This document shows, in pieces, positions 40,569 through 40,611 of a stretch of 40,611 nucleotides of DNA; position 1 is the first letter of the stretch; the number at the start of each line of letters is the position of its first letter. The stretch comes from Rhodoferax sp. (GTDB lineage Bacteria > Pseudomonadota > Gammaproteobacteria > Burkholderiales > Burkholderiaceae_C). The position numbers and the translations under genes were made by a program. The notes beneath the pieces are model-generated. The model had not been told where the DNA came from, did no database searches, and saw nothing but the letters and a program-made list of their open reading frames with translations. The stretch spans positions 1 to 40,611 of the forward strand of contig NZ_JAABQC010000013.1 of the NCBI RefSeq assembly GCF_011391645.1. Reading direction: 5' to 3'.

Positions 40569-40611
40569 ATGACCCCCATTGCTCTTTCGCCTTTGGGCGA
40601 GCTTGAAAACG
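40569..40611 (+). CDS. gcvP: Glycine dehydrogenase (P protein), first codons only
   Basis: Only about 14 codons are visible before the window edge (MTPIALSPLGELEN). Position directly after gcvH and the SPLGELEN-type start, common in this family, make gcvP the likely identity. The PLP-dependent enzyme decarboxylates glycine and transfers the remaining aminomethyl group to GcvH. The sequence seen is too short to prove it. Confidence 0.75.
   Translation, partial: MTPIALSPLGELEN

Overview
The window looks like a chromosomal segment of a Comamonadaceae betaproteobacterium, most like Rhodoferax and its relatives. This rests on gene content and protein style (GC-rich codon use, frr-pyrH-tsf-rpsB order, MutL with the DMHA/CNHGRP variant motifs, a DcuB transporter with an upstream FNR-type site, ETF-QO, GcvTHP). 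The genus is inference. No prophage, complete insertion sequence, CRISPR array, tRNA or rRNA was seen.

Layout. Positions 1-3128 (minus strand) hold the translation/UMP-kinase cluster rpsB-tsf-pyrH-frr, with an intrinsic terminator or attenuator between rpsB and tsf. Divergent from it, 3365-5694 holds a TPP riboswitch followed by a TonB-dependent receptor, which predicts uptake of thiamin or a thiamin precursor. Positions 5699-14216 hold housekeeping genes: hslO, a gamma-carbonic-anhydrase-like protein, a DUF455 ferritin-like protein, xerD, an AEC transporter, queG, tsaE, amiC and dedA. Next come dcuB behind an FNR-type site (14314-14327), mutL, and a compact unit of a DUF2760 protein plus two different Hsp70-like ATPases (17831-23111), followed by a MATE exporter. 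Positions 24573-26736 hold a two-subunit 3-oxoacid CoA-transferase and a divergent PAS-LuxR regulator. Positions 27190-29878 form a tight four-gene minus-strand operon (SDR, EamA, ubiC, thioesterase) behind a perfect palindrome. Then come ETF-QO, a cytochrome c'-like protein, an arsenic operon (gapdh-arsJ-arsRC fusion) behind a 26-bp dyad, a DUF1015 protein, a STAS-like/hemerythrin fusion, and the glycine-cleavage genes gcvT-gcvH-gcvP(start) behind a tandem glycine riboswitch.

How genes work together. gapdh, arsJ and arsRC form a pathway that can reduce arsenate or convert it to 1-arseno-3-phosphoglycerate and export it; the gene order matches the described GAPDH/ArsJ pair. GcvT, GcvH and GcvP are glycine-cleavage subunits under glycine control. 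The DUF2760-Hsp70-Hsp70 unit has no known role and is the best candidate for an undescribed system here.

Intergenic DNA is rich in structured repeats. One imperfect-hairpin family occurs as three tandem copies (6693-6847), one single copy (26121-26165) and two copies of a sister subtype (25232-25346) whose stem carries compensatory changes. A related fragment lies at 10601-10636. A separate element (10357-10570) consists of two unrelated stems whose loops are perfectly complementary to each other.
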